A DNA stretch of 64,000 nt from JB111 sp049856175 (GTDB lineage Bacteria > Actinomycetota > Actinomycetes > Actinomycetales > Actinomycetaceae), in the NCBI RefSeq assembly GCF_049856175.1, contig NZ_JBNDNA010000012.1, positions 1 to 64,000 of the forward strand. Direction: 5' to 3'. The number at the start of each line of letters is the position of its first letter. Positions within the stretch are counted from its first letter, which is position 1. Position numbers and translations under genes: made by a program. Shown here piece after piece: positions 24,668-32,807 of this stretch. The notes below the pieces were generated by a model. The model searched no databases and was not told where the DNA came from. It saw only the letters and a list, made by a program, of their open reading frames with translations.

Positions 24668-25531
24668 GTGACATGGTGGGAGACGATCGTCCTCGGGATC
24701 GTGCAGGGACTCACGGAGTTCCTACCGATCTCGTCGTCCGCGCACATCCGGATCTTCGGCGAGCTGCTGCCGTCGAGGACGGACCCGGGCGCCGCGTTCA
24801 CCGCGATCTCCCAGCTCGGCACCGAGGCGGCGGTCGTCGTCTACTTCCGCAGGGACATCGCGCGGATCGTCTCGCACTGGTTCCGGGCGCTCCCGGTGGG
24901 GCCGTGGAAGAGGCAGCTGCCCGCGAGCGACCCCGACGCCCGCATGGGCTGGTTCGTCATCGTGGGCTCGATCCCCATCGGGGTCCTCGGCCTGCTGCTC
25001 GAGTCGTGGATCGACACCACGTTCCGCCACCTGTTCATCACCGCCGCGATGCTCGCGCTGTTCGGCCTGCTCCTGCTCGTCGCGGACCGCACGGCGAAGC
25101 AGACCAAGGGCCTGGACCACCTCTCGTGGTGGGACGCGATCCTCCTCGGCCTCGCTCAGTCCCTCGCCCTGGTGCCCGGCGTGTCCCGGTCGGGCGCGAC
25201 GATCACGATGGGACTGTTCCTCGGCCTCACGCGCGAGGCGGCGGCCCGGATGTCGTTCCTGCTCGCCATCCCGGCCGTCATCGCGTCCGGCATGTACAAG
25301 CTGTTCTCGGACGTCCTCCTGAGCGACGCGCCGCCGGCCCCCGGGGAGCCGAGCCTGTTCGCCACCTTCCTGGCGACGGTCGTCGCGTTCGTCGTCGGCT
25401 ACTGGGTCATCGTGTGGTTCCTCAAGCTCGTCTCCACCCGCACGTACCTCCCCTTCGTCGTCTACCGGATCGTCCTCGCCGTCGCGATCGTCGCCCTCGT
25501 CCTCGGCGGCGTCATCTCGGCCACCGCCTGA
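24668..25531 (+). CDS. uppP: Undecaprenyl-diphosphatase UppP (BacA)
   Basis: 287 residues, seven to eight membrane helices. It dephosphorylates undecaprenyl diphosphate so the carrier lipid can be reused for peptidoglycan and wall polymers. The two conserved active-site segments are present: GLTEFLPISSSAH at residues ~14-26 and VPGVSRSGATITMG in the middle. The start GTG 24668 gives the usual N-terminus TWWETIVLGIVQG; longer upstream frames belong to the antisense of the aldo/keto gene. Confidence 0.93.
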   Translation: MTWWETIVLGIVQGLTEFLPISSSAHIRIFGELLPSRTDPGAAFTAISQLGTEAAVVVYFRRDIARIVSHWFRALPVGPWKRQLPASDPDARMGWFVIVGSIPIGVLGLLLESWIDTTFRHLFITAAMLALFGLLLLVADRTAKQTKGLDHLSWWDAILLGLAQSLALVPGVSRSGATITMGLFLGLTREAAARMSFLLAIPAVIASGMYKLFSDVLLSDAPPAPGEPSLFATFLATVVAFVVGYWVIVWFLKLVSTRTYLPFVVYRIVLAVAIVALVLGGVISATA

Positions 25532-25558
25532 CCTCGGCTGCCGGCACGGCCCCGGGGC

Positions 25559-25586
25559 GGGACGCGGACGGCCCGGCCCGCGTCCC
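25559..25586 (+). terminator. Hairpin after uppP, in a direct repeat
   Basis: A 9-bp stem (25559-25567 with 25578-25586). The surrounding sequence is repeated imperfectly: about 36 bases ending CCCGATCC at 25595 recur ending at 25636, so two similar hairpins lie in tandem before mshC. Confidence 0.5.
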
Positions 25587-25640
25587 ACCCGATCCTCGAC
25601 GGGGCGCGGACGGCCCGGCCCGTGCCCGCCCGATCCGAAC

Positions 25641-25646
25641 TAGGGT
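25641..25646 (+). promoter_or_regulatory. -10 hexamer TAGGGT, leaderless mshC
   Basis: Six bases before GTG 25653; no ribosome binding site. Confidence 0.6.
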
Positions 25647-25652
25647 CGAGCG

Positions 25653-27008
25653 GTGAGGTCCTGGTCCGCCCCCGTCGTCCCCGAGCTTCCCGACCGCGGT
25701 GGGGAGGTGCGTCTCGCCTCCACCGTGGGCCTGCCGCCGGCCTCGCCTCCGGAGCCCCAGGAACCGGGCGCGCGCCGGCTCTACGTCTGCGGCATCACCC
25801 CCTACGACGCCACCCACCTCGGTCACGCCGCCACCTACGTCGGCTACGACCTGCTCGTGCGTGCCTGGCTCGACACCGGGGTCGACGTCCGCTACGTGCA
25901 GAACGTCACCGACGTCGACGATCCGCTGCTCGACCGGGCGCGGGAGACCGGCGTGGACTGGGTCGAGCTCGCCGCGGAGCAGACCGAGCTGTTCCGCTCG
26001 GACATGACGGCGCTGCGGGTCGTGCCGCCCACCGACTACGTGGGTGCGGTGGAGTCCGTGCCCCTCGTCGTCGAGGCCGTGTCGCGGATGCTCGCCTCCG
26101 GCGCCGCCTACCGGGTGCCGGCCGACGACGCCCTCGACGCCGCCTCGCCGGGCGACGTCTACGCGGACCTGTCCGCCGACCCGGGATTCGGCAGCGTGTC
26201 CGGGATGAGCCGCGAGGAGATGCTCACCGCGTTCGGCGAGCGCGGGGGCGACCCGGAGCGGCCCGGCAAGAAGGATGCGCTGGACCCCCTGCTGTGGCGC
26301 GTGGCGCGGGCGGACGAGCCCGCCTGGGACGGCGCCGAGCTGGGCGAGGGACGGCCCGGGTGGCACATCGAGTGCGCGTGCATCGCCGCGACGCACCTGG
26401 GGCTGCCGATCGACGTCCAGGGCGGCGGCAGCGACCTGCTGTTCCCGCACCACGAGATGTCGGAGTCGCACCTGCGCGTGCTCACCGACCGTCCGGGCGC
26501 CGTGCGGCTGCACGCGCACGGCGGGATGGTGGGCTACGAGGGCACGAAGATGAGCAAGTCGCTGGGCAACCTCGTCCTGGTCTCGCGGCTCGTCGCCGCG
26601 GGGGAGGAGCCCGCGGCCGTGCGGCTCGCGCTGCTGGCCGGTCACTACGCGGCCGACCGGGAGTACTCCGACGGCGTGCTGGCGTCCGCCAAGGAACGGC
26701 TCGCGACCTGGCGGGCCGCTGTGGCCGCGGCGTCGCCGGCCCCCGCGGCGGAGGGCGGGGAGTCGGGCGTACCGGCGGGGCCCGAGGGCCTGGCGGCCGG
26801 TGCCCCGACCGAGCGGGACGTGCTCGACGGCGTGCGCGCCGCCCTGCGCGACGACCTCGACTCGCCCCGCGCGCTGGAGGTCGTCGACGAGTGGGCCGCG
26901 GCCGTCCTCGCCGCGGCGGCGACCACCGGTGGTGAGCCGGGCCGGGTGCCGGGCGCGCTCGTGCGCGACACCGTCGACGCGCTGCTGGGGGTCGACCTCT
27001 CCGTGTGA
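25653..27008 (+). CDS. mshC: Mycothiol ligase MshC (Cys:GlcN-Ins ligase)
   Basis: 451 residues; ATP-dependent joining of cysteine to glucosaminyl-inositol, the third committed step of mycothiol synthesis. It is a cysteinyl-tRNA synthetase homologue: the HIGH-type motif appears in YVCGITPYDATHLGHAATY, the second signature as KMSKSLGN, and the zinc/cysteine site includes Cys in YVCG and the WHIECACIAATHLG and FPHHE segments. The N-terminal MRSWSAPVVPEL is typical of MshC rather than CysS, and the tRNA-binding domain is absent. A ~35-residue Ala/Gly/Pro/Glu insertion near residues 360-395 makes it longer than the usual ~412. Confidence 0.94.
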   Translation: MRSWSAPVVPELPDRGGEVRLASTVGLPPASPPEPQEPGARRLYVCGITPYDATHLGHAATYVGYDLLVRAWLDTGVDVRYVQNVTDVDDPLLDRARETGVDWVELAAEQTELFRSDMTALRVVPPTDYVGAVESVPLVVEAVSRMLASGAAYRVPADDALDAASPGDVYADLSADPGFGSVSGMSREEMLTAFGERGGDPERPGKKDALDPLLWRVARADEPAWDGAELGEGRPGWHIECACIAATHLGLPIDVQGGGSDLLFPHHEMSESHLRVLTDRPGAVRLHAHGGMVGYEGTKMSKSLGNLVLVSRLVAAGEEPAAVRLALLAGHYAADREYSDGVLASAKERLATWRAAVAAASPAPAAEGGESGVPAGPEGLAAGAPTERDVLDGVRAALRDDLDSPRALEVVDEWAAAVLAAAATTGGEPGRVPGALVRDTVDALLGVDLSV

Positions 27009-27048
27009 CGCACGGCTCCGAGCGGTCGTGGCGTCGGACGCAGGAATA

Positions 27049-27064
27049 AGTTGAGGCTTCAACT
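27049..27064. promoter_or_regulatory. Candidate operator palindrome before VOC gene
   Basis: AGTTGAGGCTTCAACT: perfect 6-bp arms AGTTGA/TCAACT around four bases. Its last base is the first base of the TAGTTT hexamer, so a bound repressor would block RNA polymerase. MarR-type regulators commonly use such palindromes in front of glyoxalase/dioxygenase genes; no regulator gene is adjacent. Confidence 0.6.
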
Positions 27065-27069
27065 AGTTT
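27064..27069 (+). promoter_or_regulatory. -10 hexamer TAGTTT, leaderless VOC gene
   Basis: Seven bases before ATG 27077 and touching the operator palindrome. Confidence 0.55.
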
Positions 27070-27076
27070 TGCCGGT

Positions 27077-27949
27077 ATGACCACGACCTCCGCCCAGCTG
27101 CTGCCCGCCACCACGTCCATGGGGACCGTCCGCCTGCGCGTCCGGGACCTCGACACCGTCGTCCGCTTCTACGAGGAGGGGGCCGGCCTCGTCCGCGTCG
27201 GCGAGGACCCCGCGAGCGTCCGCCTCGGCCTGCCCGCCGCCGGCGACGAGCCGGCACGGGTGCTCGTCGAGATCACCCACGCGCCCGACCTGCCGGTGCG
27301 CCCGAGCGGCTCGGCCGGCCTGTTCCACACGGCGATCCTCTACAGCACCCCGGCCGACCTCTCGGCCGCGGTCCTGCGCCTCGCGCGGGCCGGCGCCCGC
27401 TTCACCGGCTCGTCGGACCACCTCGTCTCCGAGGCCTTCTACTTCGACGACCCGGAGGGCAACGGGGTCGAGCTCTACATCGACCGTCCCCGCGACGCCT
27501 GGACCTGGACGGACGGCCAGGTCCAGATGGCGACGATCTTCCTCGACCCGAACGCCTACCTGGACAAGCACCTCGACCGCGAGCACGGTGTCCCGGTGGG
27601 CGCCACGGTCGGCCACGTCCACCTCCAGGTCGGGGACACGGCGACCGCGCGCGACTTCTACGTCGACACCCTCGGGTTCGACGCCACGTTCGAGATCCCC
27701 GGTCAGGCCCTGTTCGTCTCCGCCGGCGGCTACCACCACCACATGGCGATGAACGTCTGGGGGACGCGCGGCGCGGGCCTGCGTGCCCCGGCTCTCGGGC
27801 TCGGCCGGTCCGTCCTCGAGATCGGGGACGCCACGGCCGTCGGCGAGGCCGCCGAGCGCCTGCGCGCGGCCGGCCACCAGGTCGACGACGACGGCGCGGC
27901 CCTCGAGGTCGACGACCCGTGGGGCAACCGCCTGCGGCTCGTCGGCTGA
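27077..27949 (+). CDS. VOC superfamily protein (CatE-like extradiol dioxygenase/glyoxalase fold)
   Basis: 290 residues made of two tandem vicinal-oxygen-chelate modules (about 12-135 and 172-290). Candidate metal ligands are His in GLFHTAILY, Glu in GNGVELYIDRP, His in GHVHLQVGD and the HHH cluster in GGYHHHMAMNVWG. The layout matches the CatE/glyoxalase proteins of Bacillus and Actinobacteria linked to quinone and catechol detoxification. The palindrome in the promoter suggests induction by electrophiles, and the neighbour mshC makes the thiol that also protects against them; the functional link is inferred. Confidence 0.85.
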   Translation: MTTTSAQLLPATTSMGTVRLRVRDLDTVVRFYEEGAGLVRVGEDPASVRLGLPAAGDEPARVLVEITHAPDLPVRPSGSAGLFHTAILYSTPADLSAAVLRLARAGARFTGSSDHLVSEAFYFDDPEGNGVELYIDRPRDAWTWTDGQVQMATIFLDPNAYLDKHLDREHGVPVGATVGHVHLQVGDTATARDFYVDTLGFDATFEIPGQALFVSAGGYHHHMAMNVWGTRGAGLRAPALGLGRSVLEIGDATAVGEAAERLRAAGHQVDDDGAALEVDDPWGNRLRLVG

Positions 27950-27953
27950 GCCG

Positions 27954-28904
27954 TCACCTGCCGGTCGGCGGCGGCGGGCCGGAGCCCTTGTCCGGGCTCC
28001 CGCCGTCGCGCCGACGGAGGTAGCGCTCGAACTCCCGCGCGATCGCCTCGCCGCTGGCCTCCGGCAGCTCGGCGGTGTCCTTGGACTCCTCGAGCATCTC
28101 GACGTACTCCGCGACGTCGTCGTCCTCCTGCGCGAGCTCGTCGACGGCCCGCTGCCACGCGGCGGCGTCCTCGGCGAGGTCCCGTGTGGGCAGCGACATG
28201 CCGACGAGGTCCTCGAGCGCGACCAGCAGCGCGAGCGTCGCCTTCGGCGACGGCGGCTGGGAGACGTAGTGCGGCACCGCCGCCCACATCCCGATGGCGC
28301 TCAGGCCCCGCTCCTGGCTCAGCGCCCCGAGCACGCCCACGATGCCGGTGGGCCCCTCGTAGTCCGGGGAGGACAGGCCCAGTGCCTCCTGGATCGCCGG
28401 GTCGTCGGACGAGGACTGCACCGGGATGGGGCGCGTGTGCGGCACGTCGGCGAGCAGTGCACCGACCGAGACCAGCGTCCGCACGCCCGCCGCCTCGAGA
28501 GCGTCGAGGATCTCCGCGCAGTAGCGCGACCATCGCAGGGAGGGCTCGACCCCCCGCACGATGACGAGCCGCTCGCCGGTGGAAGGGGACGTGGCGAGCA
28601 GCACCTCGGTGCGCGGGAACGTGAGGATCCGAGAGCCGTCGGGCCCGCGCTCGACCCGCGGCCGGTTGACCTGCAGGTCGTGGTACTCCTCCGGGTCCAG
28701 GACGGCGAGCGTCTCGGTGTCCCAGTCCTCGGCGACGAACGCCAGCGCCGAGGTCGCCGCGGAGCCGGCGTCGTTCCAGCCGTCGAACGCGGCCAGCGCG
28801 ACGAGGCCGTCGCGCGGGGGAGGGACGCCGTCGTCGGGGCTGTGCCCGGCCTCGTCGGCCGGACCGGTGGCCGCGGTGTCGGGCCGTGTCGTGTCGTCCT
28901 GCAT
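27954..28904 (-). CDS. PAC2 family protein (proteasome assembly chaperone 2-like)
   Basis: 316 residues. The PAC2 fold is indicated by VALAAFDGWNDAGSAATSAL at the start of the domain, YHDLQVNRPRV, the VEPSLRWSRYCAEILDAL helix and GVLGALSQERGLSAIGMWAAVPHYV. Residues 1-30 are an acidic, Pro-rich leader and the C-terminus is a charged helix ending in a Pro-rich tail. In eukaryotes and archaea the family helps build 20S proteasomes; in Actinobacteria it is widespread and its role is not settled. It stands at the edge of the Pup gene neighbourhood. The leaderless promoter fixes ATG 28904. Confidence 0.88.
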   Translation of the reverse strand: MQDDTTRPDTAATGPADEAGHSPDDGVPPPRDGLVALAAFDGWNDAGSAATSALAFVAEDWDTETLAVLDPEEYHDLQVNRPRVERGPDGSRILTFPRTEVLLATSPSTGERLVIVRGVEPSLRWSRYCAEILDALEAAGVRTLVSVGALLADVPHTRPIPVQSSSDDPAIQEALGLSSPDYEGPTGIVGVLGALSQERGLSAIGMWAAVPHYVSQPPSPKATLALLVALEDLVGMSLPTRDLAEDAAAWQRAVDELAQEDDDVAEYVEMLEESKDTAELPEASGEAIAREFERYLRRRDGGSPDKGSGPPPPTGR

Positions 28905-28911
28905 GCGCACC

Positions 28912-28917
28912 AGCGTA
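28912..28917 (-). promoter_or_regulatory. -10 hexamer TACGCT, leaderless PAC2 gene
   Basis: Seven bases before ATG 28904 on the minus strand, and only 23 bases from the opposing hexamer at 28941, so the two polymerases compete for the same DNA. Confidence 0.6.
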
Positions 28918-28940
28918 GGTCGGGGCGCCCGCGGCCCGGG

Positions 28941-28946
28941 TAGGGT
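28941..28946 (+). promoter_or_regulatory. -10 hexamer TAGGGT, leaderless HAD gene
   Basis: Six bases before GTG 28953; the context TAGGGTCGAGC is nearly identical to that of mshC at 25641. Confidence 0.6.
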
Positions 28947-28952
28947 CGAGCC

Positions 28953-29636
28953 GTGACGCTCCCCGATCTGCCCGAGGCCGTCCTGTGGGACATGGACGGC
29001 ACCATCATCGACTCCGAGCCGCTGTGGTTCCTCCACCAGAGGACGCTGATCGAGGAGCACGGCGGGCGCTGGGAGGACGAGATGTCCCACGAGCTCGTGG
29101 GGCTGAACCTCGAGGACGCCGCCACCACGATGATCGAGAAGGGTGGCATCGATCTCGAGCCCGCCGCGTTCCTCGACGAGCTCGTGGGCCGCGTGGTGGA
29201 CCACGTGCGCAACGAGGGCGTCGAGCGTCGTCCCGGTGCGTTCGAGCTCATCGAGCAGCTGCGCGAGGCGCGCGTGCCGCAGGCTCTCGTCACGGCGTCC
29301 TACTCGCCGTTCGCCGAGGTCGTCTCCGAGCTCGCCGGCGGTTTCGACGTGCTCGTGCCCGGTGACCGGGTCGAACGGGGCAAGCCCGATCCCGAGGGGT
29401 ACCTCCTGGCCGCCCGGCTGCTGGGCGCCGACATCGAGCGCTGCGTGGCCATCGAGGACTCGCCGAACGGGCTGCGGGCCGCCCGTGCGTCGGGCGCGCG
29501 CTGCCTCGGGATCCCGCACATGGCGGAGATCCCGCACGCCCCCGGCCTGTCGCGCGCCGCGACCCTCGCCGACGTGAACCTGAGCACGATCCGGGAGATC
29601 GGCCGGGGCCGGGACGTCGACCTCCTGGCCGCCTGA
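28953..29636 (+). CDS. HAD family phosphatase (beta-phosphoglucomutase-like)
   Basis: 227 residues, HAD subfamily IA with an alpha-helical cap. Motif I is LWDMDGTIIDSEP (nucleophile and acid/base Asp), motif II the VTASYS threonine/serine region, motif III Lys in ERGKPDPEGYL, motif IV CVAIEDSPNG. Relatives act on small sugar phosphates or nucleotides; the substrate cannot be assigned. Conserved neighbour of the PAC2 and RecB-like genes in Actinobacteria as far as I recall. Confidence 0.9.
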   Translation: MTLPDLPEAVLWDMDGTIIDSEPLWFLHQRTLIEEHGGRWEDEMSHELVGLNLEDAATTMIEKGGIDLEPAAFLDELVGRVVDHVRNEGVERRPGAFELIEQLREARVPQALVTASYSPFAEVVSELAGGFDVLVPGDRVERGKPDPEGYLLAARLLGADIERCVAIEDSPNGLRAARASGARCLGIPHMAEIPHAPGLSRAATLADVNLSTIREIGRGRDVDLLAA

Positions 29637-29709
29637 GCCTGCCGGGCCGTTCGAGCCCGACGGCTGCCTGAGGCCGCCGGCCGCCCGGGCCTACCGGCTC
29701 CAGGGGCCC

Positions 29710-30561
29710 TCAGGCGCGCCGCACCGTGAGCAGCCGTTCGATCCCGGCCGCCGGCATCTCGGGGGGCGTCCCGCCGAACTGCGGGCACATGTCCTGGAAC
29801 GAGCACCAGCCGCACAGCTTCGAGGGGCGCGGCGAGAACACGCCGCTCAGGGCCGCCTCCTCGACGCGTCCCCAGATCTGCTCGATGCGCTCCTGGGCCG
29901 CCAGCAGCTCGCGCTCCTCGGGATCGACCGTCAGCGTGCGGCCGTCCGCGAGGTAGACGATCTGCAGCCGGCTGGGCGCCACGCCCGTCGACCGCCACAG
30001 CACGAGGCCGTAGAACATCAGCTGGAAGGTCGCCTCGCCCGCGAACCGGGGCGACGGAGACTTCCCTGTCTTGTAGTCGACCACCCGGGTCGCCCCCGTC
30101 GGGGCCCGGTCGAGCCGGTCGACGATGCCCCGGAGCAGCACCCCCGAGCCCAGCTCGGCCTCGACGTGCAGCTCACGTCCCGACGGCTCGAGCCGCCGGG
30201 GGTTCTCCATGCGGAAGTACTGGGAGACGAGCGCGCGGACCTGGTGCATCCACGCGTCGGCGTCCTCGGGCGAGGTGAACAGGTCCGTCAGGCGCGGGTC
30301 CGCCTCGCGCACGTCCTGCCACGCCTGGTCCACGAGACCCAGCGCCACGGGCTCGGTGCGCTCGGGGGCCGGCTGGTCGTAGAGCCGTTCGAGGACCGAG
30401 TGGACCACCGTGCCGCGGGTCGCGGCCGGCGAGGGCGGCTCCGGCAGCCGGTCGACGACGCGCAGGCGGAACATCAGCGGGCACTGCTCGAAGTCCTTCG
30501 CCCTCGAGGGGGACAGCGCGGCCCGGTACGGGGCCCGGCGGGGGGCCGGTGAGGAGGACAT
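29710..30561 (-). CDS. RecB-type PD-(D/E)XK nuclease with Fe-S cluster cysteines
   Basis: 283 residues, a stand-alone nuclease domain of the AddB/RecB kind. Catalytic motif: LLRGIVDRLDRAP followed by VVDYKTGK (Asp...Asp-x-Lys), with the His/Glu of TRGTVVHSVLERLY earlier and a QLMFYGLVL helix after. Cys27 (FEQCPLMFRL) and the C-terminal CGWCSFQDMC supply the four cysteines of a structural [4Fe-4S] cluster, as in AddB and Cas4. No helicase partner is adjacent. A DNA repair role is inferred. The leaderless promoter fixes ATG 30561. Confidence 0.88.
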   Translation of the reverse strand: MSSSPAPRRAPYRAALSPSRAKDFEQCPLMFRLRVVDRLPEPPSPAATRGTVVHSVLERLYDQPAPERTEPVALGLVDQAWQDVREADPRLTDLFTSPEDADAWMHQVRALVSQYFRMENPRRLEPSGRELHVEAELGSGVLLRGIVDRLDRAPTGATRVVDYKTGKSPSPRFAGEATFQLMFYGLVLWRSTGVAPSRLQIVYLADGRTLTVDPEERELLAAQERIEQIWGRVEEAALSGVFSPRPSKLCGWCSFQDMCPQFGGTPPEMPAAGIERLLTVRRA

Positions 30562-30567
30562 GCGAGC

Positions 30568-30573
30568 AGGCTA
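30568..30573 (-). promoter_or_regulatory. -10 hexamer TAGCCT, leaderless RecB-type gene
   Basis: Six bases before ATG 30561 on the minus strand. Confidence 0.55.
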
Positions 30574-30614
30574 ACCAGCGGGACCGACACCGCCGCGGAC
30601 CGCGGACCACCCCT

Positions 30615-31505
30615 GTGGAGAAGGTGTGGTGGGCTGGTGCGGTGCACACCGAGCCCCGCCGGACGCCCGGCCTCGTCGTCGCCCGGGTCGCGGGCGCCCC
30701 GGTCGTGCTCACGTGGAGCTGGCTCCTGCTGGTGGTCGTCGTCGCGCTCGTCTACGGGCGGATCCTTGCCCGGCCCGAGCAGTCGGGCCTCGTCATGGGC
30801 CTGCTCGCGGCGCTCGCCGTCTCGATCGCCGTGCTCGTCCACGAGCTCGGCCACGGCCTGACCGGGGCCGCCGTCGGGCTCCGGCCCAAGGAGTTCGTCC
30901 TCACCTTCGTGGGTGGGCACACCGCCTTCGACGGGACCGGCCGGGGCCCCTGGGCGGCCGCGGCCGTCACCGCGGCCGGGCCGGCCGCCAACCTCCTGCT
31001 GGCCGGCGCGGGCCTCCTGGTCGCCCCGCTGGTCGAGGGTGTCAGCCCCTGGGCGGCCGCCGTCGACGTCGCCGTGGTGATGAACGTCGTCCTCGCGCTG
31101 TTCAACCTCGTGCCCGCGCTGCCGCTGGACGGCGGTCGGCTGTGGCTCGAGGTCGCGGAGGGCCTCACGGGCCGGCCGTTGGCCGGCCTGCGGCCCCTCG
31201 GCGTGCTCGGGTGTCTCCTGGCGCTCGTGGTCGTCGGCGCCGCCGTCGTGCTGTTCGTGCGGTTCGGGGGATGGCCGGGCCTCATCGTCGTGGCCGCGGC
31301 CGCCTCCGCCGGGGCCACCCTCTGGTCCGGCGGCGCGCAGGCCGTGCGCGACGCGGGTCGGCTGCGGCGCGAGCGCGGCCGTGACACCGGTGGTGGGCCG
31401 GGTCCGCGGCCGGGCCCCGTGGCCGGCACCGACACCGACCGCCACACCGGCCACGAAGGCGACCACGGCACCGCCCCCGATGCCGACCCGGGACCGCGCA
31501 CGTAG
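30615..31505 (+). CDS. M50 site-2 protease family membrane metalloprotease
   Basis: About 296 residues, six or so membrane helices. The zinc motif HELGH is at ~76-80 inside a transmembrane helix, and the third ligand lies in NLVPALPLDGGRLWLE. The C-terminal ~45 residues are hydrophilic and His/Asp/Gly-rich. Site-2 proteases cut substrates within the membrane, often anti-sigma factors; nothing here reveals the target. The start is uncertain: GTGs at 30615, 30624 and 30642 are in frame and none has a convincing ribosome binding site. The stop codon TAG is also the first part of the trmI -10 hexamer. Confidence 0.85.
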   Translation: MEKVWWAGAVHTEPRRTPGLVVARVAGAPVVLTWSWLLLVVVVALVYGRILARPEQSGLVMGLLAALAVSIAVLVHELGHGLTGAAVGLRPKEFVLTFVGGHTAFDGTGRGPWAAAAVTAAGPAANLLLAGAGLLVAPLVEGVSPWAAAVDVAVVMNVVLALFNLVPALPLDGGRLWLEVAEGLTGRPLAGLRPLGVLGCLLALVVVGAAVVLFVRFGGWPGLIVVAAAASAGATLWSGGAQAVRDAGRLRRERGRDTGGGPGPRPGPVAGTDTDRHTGHEGDHGTAPDADPGPRT

Positions 31506-31508
31506 ACT
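31503..31508 (+). promoter_or_regulatory. -10 hexamer TAGACT, leaderless trmI
   Basis: Eight bases before GTG 31517. Its TAG is the stop codon of the site-2 protease gene, a tight use of sequence. Confidence 0.5.
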
Positions 31509-31516
31509 TCCCGGCC

Positions 31517-32743
31517 GTGACCACCGAGCCCCAGACCGATCCCGACCGCTCCGACCGGCCGGGCGGCCCAGGCCCACGGCGCGGGCCGCTGCGGGCGGGG
31601 GAGCGCGTCCAGCTCACCGACGTCAAGGGGCGCCACCACACCGTGCTGCTCACCCACGACGGCTACTTCCAGTCCCAGCGCGGCTCGTTCCACCACCGCG
31701 ACCTCATCGGCAGGCACGAGGGCACGGTGCTCAGCACCCCGACCGGGCACGACCTGCTCGCCCTGCGCCCGCTGCTGGCCGACTACGTGATGTCGATGCC
31801 ACGCGGCGCGGCCGTCGTCTATCCCAAGGACGCCGGGCAGATCGTCCAGATGGGCGACATCTTCCCCGGCGCGCGCGTCGTCGAGGCCGGGGTCGGCTCG
31901 GGCGCGCTCAGCATGTCGCTGCTCTCGGCGATCGGCGAGTCCGGGACCCTGCACTCGGTGGAGCGGCGCGCGGAGTTCGCTGAGATCGCCGAGGCGAACG
32001 TCGACTCCTGGTTCGGGGGCCGCCACCCCGGGTGGACCGTCACGGTCGGCGACCTCGCCGACGTCCTGCTCGCCCACGAGGCGGGCACCGTCGACCGGCT
32101 CGTCCTTGACATGCTCGCACCCTGGGAGAACATCGCTCCCGCCGCGCACGCGCTCGCGCCCGGGGGCCTGCTCATCGCCTACGTGGCCACGACGACGCAG
32201 CTGAGCCGGGTGGTCGAGGACCTGCGGGCCAGCGAGCGCTTCACCGAGCCACGGCCGTGGGAGTCCATGGTGCGCGGCTGGCACATCGAGGGACTCGCGG
32301 TCCGGCCCGACCACCGGATGGTCGCCCACACCGGCTTCCTCGTCACCGCGCGCGCCCTCGCTCCGGGATCGGCGCCCCCGCAGCGCACACGGCGGCCCGC
32401 CAAGGGCGCCGGACCGCTTGGCGCCGGTGCGTCGACGACCCCCGCCGCGCGGACGTCGCGACACGCCCCGCCCGTCGGTGTGGACTCCGGAGAGCACGCC
32501 GCGAGCCGCGGTGACGAGGCCGATCCGGCCGACGGCGACGACTGGACCGGCGCGCTGTCCGCCGGCGAGCGGACGATCTCCGTGAAGAAGCTGCGCCGCG
32601 TGGGGCGGGACGTGCGTCGCCGGGCCGAGATCGAGGAGTCCGGGTACGCCTCCCGGCCCGCCGCGCCCGGACAGGAGCCCGAGCATGGGCCGGGACCCGA
32701 GCCAGCAGCCGGGTCCGGACCCGATTCGTTTCCCGAGGAGTGA
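31517..32743 (+). CDS. trmI: tRNA (adenine-58-N1)-methyltransferase TrmI
   Basis: 408 residues. An N-terminal beta domain (LRAGERVQLTDVKGRHHTVLL) precedes a Rossmann methyltransferase domain: YVMSMPRGAAVVYPKDAGQI, the SAM-binding VVEAGVGSGALSMSLL motif I, and LDMLAPWE for the catalytic/target region. It makes m1A58 in the T-loop of tRNAs. Residues after ~270 are a long low-complexity tail with a basic-acidic C-terminus, longer than in the ~280-residue homologues. TrmI directly upstream of the ARC/Mpa gene is a conserved arrangement in Actinobacteria. Confidence 0.93.
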   Translation: MTTEPQTDPDRSDRPGGPGPRRGPLRAGERVQLTDVKGRHHTVLLTHDGYFQSQRGSFHHRDLIGRHEGTVLSTPTGHDLLALRPLLADYVMSMPRGAAVVYPKDAGQIVQMGDIFPGARVVEAGVGSGALSMSLLSAIGESGTLHSVERRAEFAEIAEANVDSWFGGRHPGWTVTVGDLADVLLAHEAGTVDRLVLDMLAPWENIAPAAHALAPGGLLIAYVATTTQLSRVVEDLRASERFTEPRPWESMVRGWHIEGLAVRPDHRMVAHTGFLVTARALAPGSAPPQRTRRPAKGAGPLGAGASTTPAARTSRHAPPVGVDSGEHAASRGDEADPADGDDWTGALSAGERTISVKKLRRVGRDVRRRAEIEESGYASRPAAPGQEPEHGPGPEPAAGSGPDSFPEE

Positions 32744-32807
32744 TCCTCGTCCTGGCGGATCGCCGCGTTCGGCATACGCTGGATATCTGCAAGGTGACGG
32801 GAGCGTA

